From positions 1 through 7,539 of the forward strand of contig JAABSK010000124.1 in the NCBI GenBank assembly GCA_011390435.1: 7,539 bases of DNA. The letters run 5' to 3'. The DNA comes from Desulfobacteraceae bacterium. Its GTDB lineage: Bacteria; Desulfobacterota; Desulfobacteria; Desulfobacterales; Desulfobacteraceae. Both the position numbers and the translations under genes were made by a program. The notes beneath the pieces were generated by a model. The model was not told the origin of the DNA. It searched no databases and saw only the letters and a list, made by a program, of their open reading frames with translations. Shown here piece by piece: positions 6,257 to 7,539 of the stretch (position 1 is its first letter; every line of letters starts with the position of its first letter).

Positions 6257-7539
6257 TTATATAAATCCGATAAGGGGCCAGTACACCAGCATACTCAGCA
6301 CACACACCAGCAGAAGGATCAGGCACCAGGGAACAGCGACTTTGATAAAGTCCTTCTGGGTAAAATATCCAGTGCTGTATGCGATAATGGTGGGCGGACA
6401 TCCAATGACCAGCATAATAAAGGATGTGGTCATGGGAGCCATCATGGCAACTGACTGGGGAGACATTTCCATTAACTCCGCCATGGGCAGCGTGATGGGA
6501 AGCATCAGTGCCACAGCAGCAGAATTGGACATCAGGCTGGATAGAAAAGATCCAAAAAAGCTCATGCCGTAGTAGACAACAATCTCAGGCTTGCCGTCCA
6601 GAAGCGGCAGACAGACTTCAGCCAGGAAACGGCCGGCACCGCTGTCCAGCATGGCAACACCCAGAGATACGCCTGCACCGAAAACAATCCAGGATTCCCA
6701 AGGGAACTGATCACAGATGGTTTTGAACGAAATCCATCCGGGACCGCAAAACCCCAGAATGGCAAATGCGGCTGGAACGCTGTAATGCCAGCCAGTGAGG
6801 TCGCCCATAAACCAGAGGACAAATGTGGCGGTAAAAACCGTCAGAACCCCTTTTTCAGCGGTACTCATGGGACCGGGATCTGCCAGCTCCACCCCTGAAA
6901 GTTCCTTTTCCTTCGGCCGCAGCAATACCCATAGAACCGCCCAGGTTGCCACCGCCGTCAGAACACAGATGGGAAACTGGATAATGATATATTTTAAAAA
7001 TCCAATGGAAATGGTGCCGTTACTGAATTTATGCAGAACTTCGAGAGCCAGTGGGTTTCGGCCGCCACCCAGGAGGGTGCCGAAGCCGCCGGCAGAAGAT
7101 GCCAGAGGAATGAGCATCATAAAAAATATCGGCAGTCTATGGCCCTGCCCTGGTTTTAATCCCATGCTCATGAATACCGGAACAAAAGCAAAAACCATGA
7201 TCACCGTGATGGTGGCATCGTGAAAAATCGATGAGGTAATGGTACAGCCGACAGCCAGAATCAGGCTCAGCCGTTTAATCTTTGTTCCGGCAAACTTGAG
7301 AAGGTAAAACATGATGCGGTTGGCCAGCCCGACTTCGTTCAAGACTACGCCAAACATGATGATCATGAGAACAAACATGACAGCCGGGCTGGCAAAAGGC
7401 GCCCATGCACTCTGAGCCGGCTGGATTTTCAAGAAAATAAGACCGGCTCCGGATAAAAGCGCGGTGGCACCGATGGGAACCGCCTCACTCACCCACAAGA
7501 ATACAACCGTTGTTAAAAGTGCCAGAAGCCGCTGACCTT
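6257..7539 (-). CDS. DASS/SLC13-type anion transporter, 5' end outside the window
   Basis: This is an inner-membrane permease of the divalent anion/sodium symporter (DASS, SLC13, INDY) type, which carries dicarboxylates, sulfate or related anions. The reading frame stays open to the right edge: upstream of a TTG at 7496-7498 it continues as GQRLLALLTTVVF and runs into WVSEAVPIGATALL, the usual second hydrophobic stretch of the family. The TTG is therefore an internal leucine codon and the gene is partial. At least 426 residues are visible, with about ten hydrophobic segments. Counting from the TTG codon, the second-repeat signature is SNS at 324-326 followed by AAVALMLP, and IGCPPTIIAYSTGY at 365-378 matches the family's substrate-loop region. 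In the first repeat, GGGRNP (144-149) is recognisable, but the SNT position reads HDA (93-95). The gene converges on the unknown gene. The substrate cannot be named. Confidence 0.9.
   Translation of the reverse strand, partial: GQRLLALLTTVVFLWVSEAVPIGATALLSGAGLIFLKIQPAQSAWAPFASPAVMFVLMIIMFGVVLNEVGLANRIMFYLLKFAGTKIKRLSLILAVGCTITSSIFHDATITVIMVFAFVPVFMSMGLKPGQGHRLPIFFMMLIPLASSAGGFGTLLGGGRNPLALEVLHKFSNGTISIGFLKYIIIQFPICVLTAVATWAVLWVLLRPKEKELSGVELADPGPMSTAEKGVLTVFTATFVLWFMGDLTGWHYSVPAAFAILGFCGPGWISFKTICDQFPWESWIVFGAGVSLGVAMLDSGAGRFLAEVCLPLLDGKPEIVVYYGMSFFGSFLSSLMSNSAAVALMLPITLPMAELMEMSPQSVAMMAPMTTSFIMLVIGCPPTIIAYSTGYFTQKDFIKVAVPWCLILLLVCVLSMLVYWPLIGFI

Overview
The window (7539 bp) looks like an ordinary chromosomal stretch of a Gram-negative bacterium. 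The best guess is a Desulfobacteraceae-type member of the Desulfobacterota. The hints are a PAS domain with a cysteine cluster feeding a SpoIIE-type phosphatase (an architecture I associate with these bacteria), SD-type ribosome sites, sigma70-like promoters, and mixed base composition with many AAA lysine runs. This placement rests on recollection of protein style, not on a search. I see no rRNA, tRNA, CRISPR array, insertion sequence or phage gene.

Layout from left to right. First comes a strong intrinsic terminator (56-92, minus strand). It ends a single-gene unit for a secreted family-5 solute-binding protein (122-1675, minus). That gene has a near-consensus promoter at 1775-1803 and a 15-bp dyad (1754-1768) sitting at the expected transcription start, which suggests control by a repressor. 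Upstream is a solitary amino-methyltransferase gene (1817-2890, minus) with no restriction enzyme beside it. Diverging from it is a PAS plus SpoIIE/RsbU-type protein phosphatase gene (start probably 3077, end 4309, plus). After 87 bp comes a 597-residue protein that I do not recognise (4397-6190, plus). A perfect 16-bp inverted repeat (6208-6250) separates that gene from a convergent DASS/SLC13-type membrane transporter gene (6257 to the right edge, minus), whose 5' end lies outside the window.

How the genes relate. The solute-binding protein is transcribed alone, so its ABC permease and ATPase must be encoded elsewhere. The phosphatase and the unknown protein may form a two-gene operon, which makes them the most interesting functional pair here. 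By family analogy the phosphatase would dephosphorylate an anti-sigma-factor antagonist, but no such partner is in the window. The transporter and the methyltransferase show no clear link to their neighbours.

No obvious new system is visible. The points most worth following are the unknown 597-residue protein next to the phosphatase, the Cys-x9-Cys-x5-Cys-x2-Cys cluster in the PAS region, the altered first cation-site motif of the transporter, and the promoter-dyad arrangement in front of the solute-binding protein.
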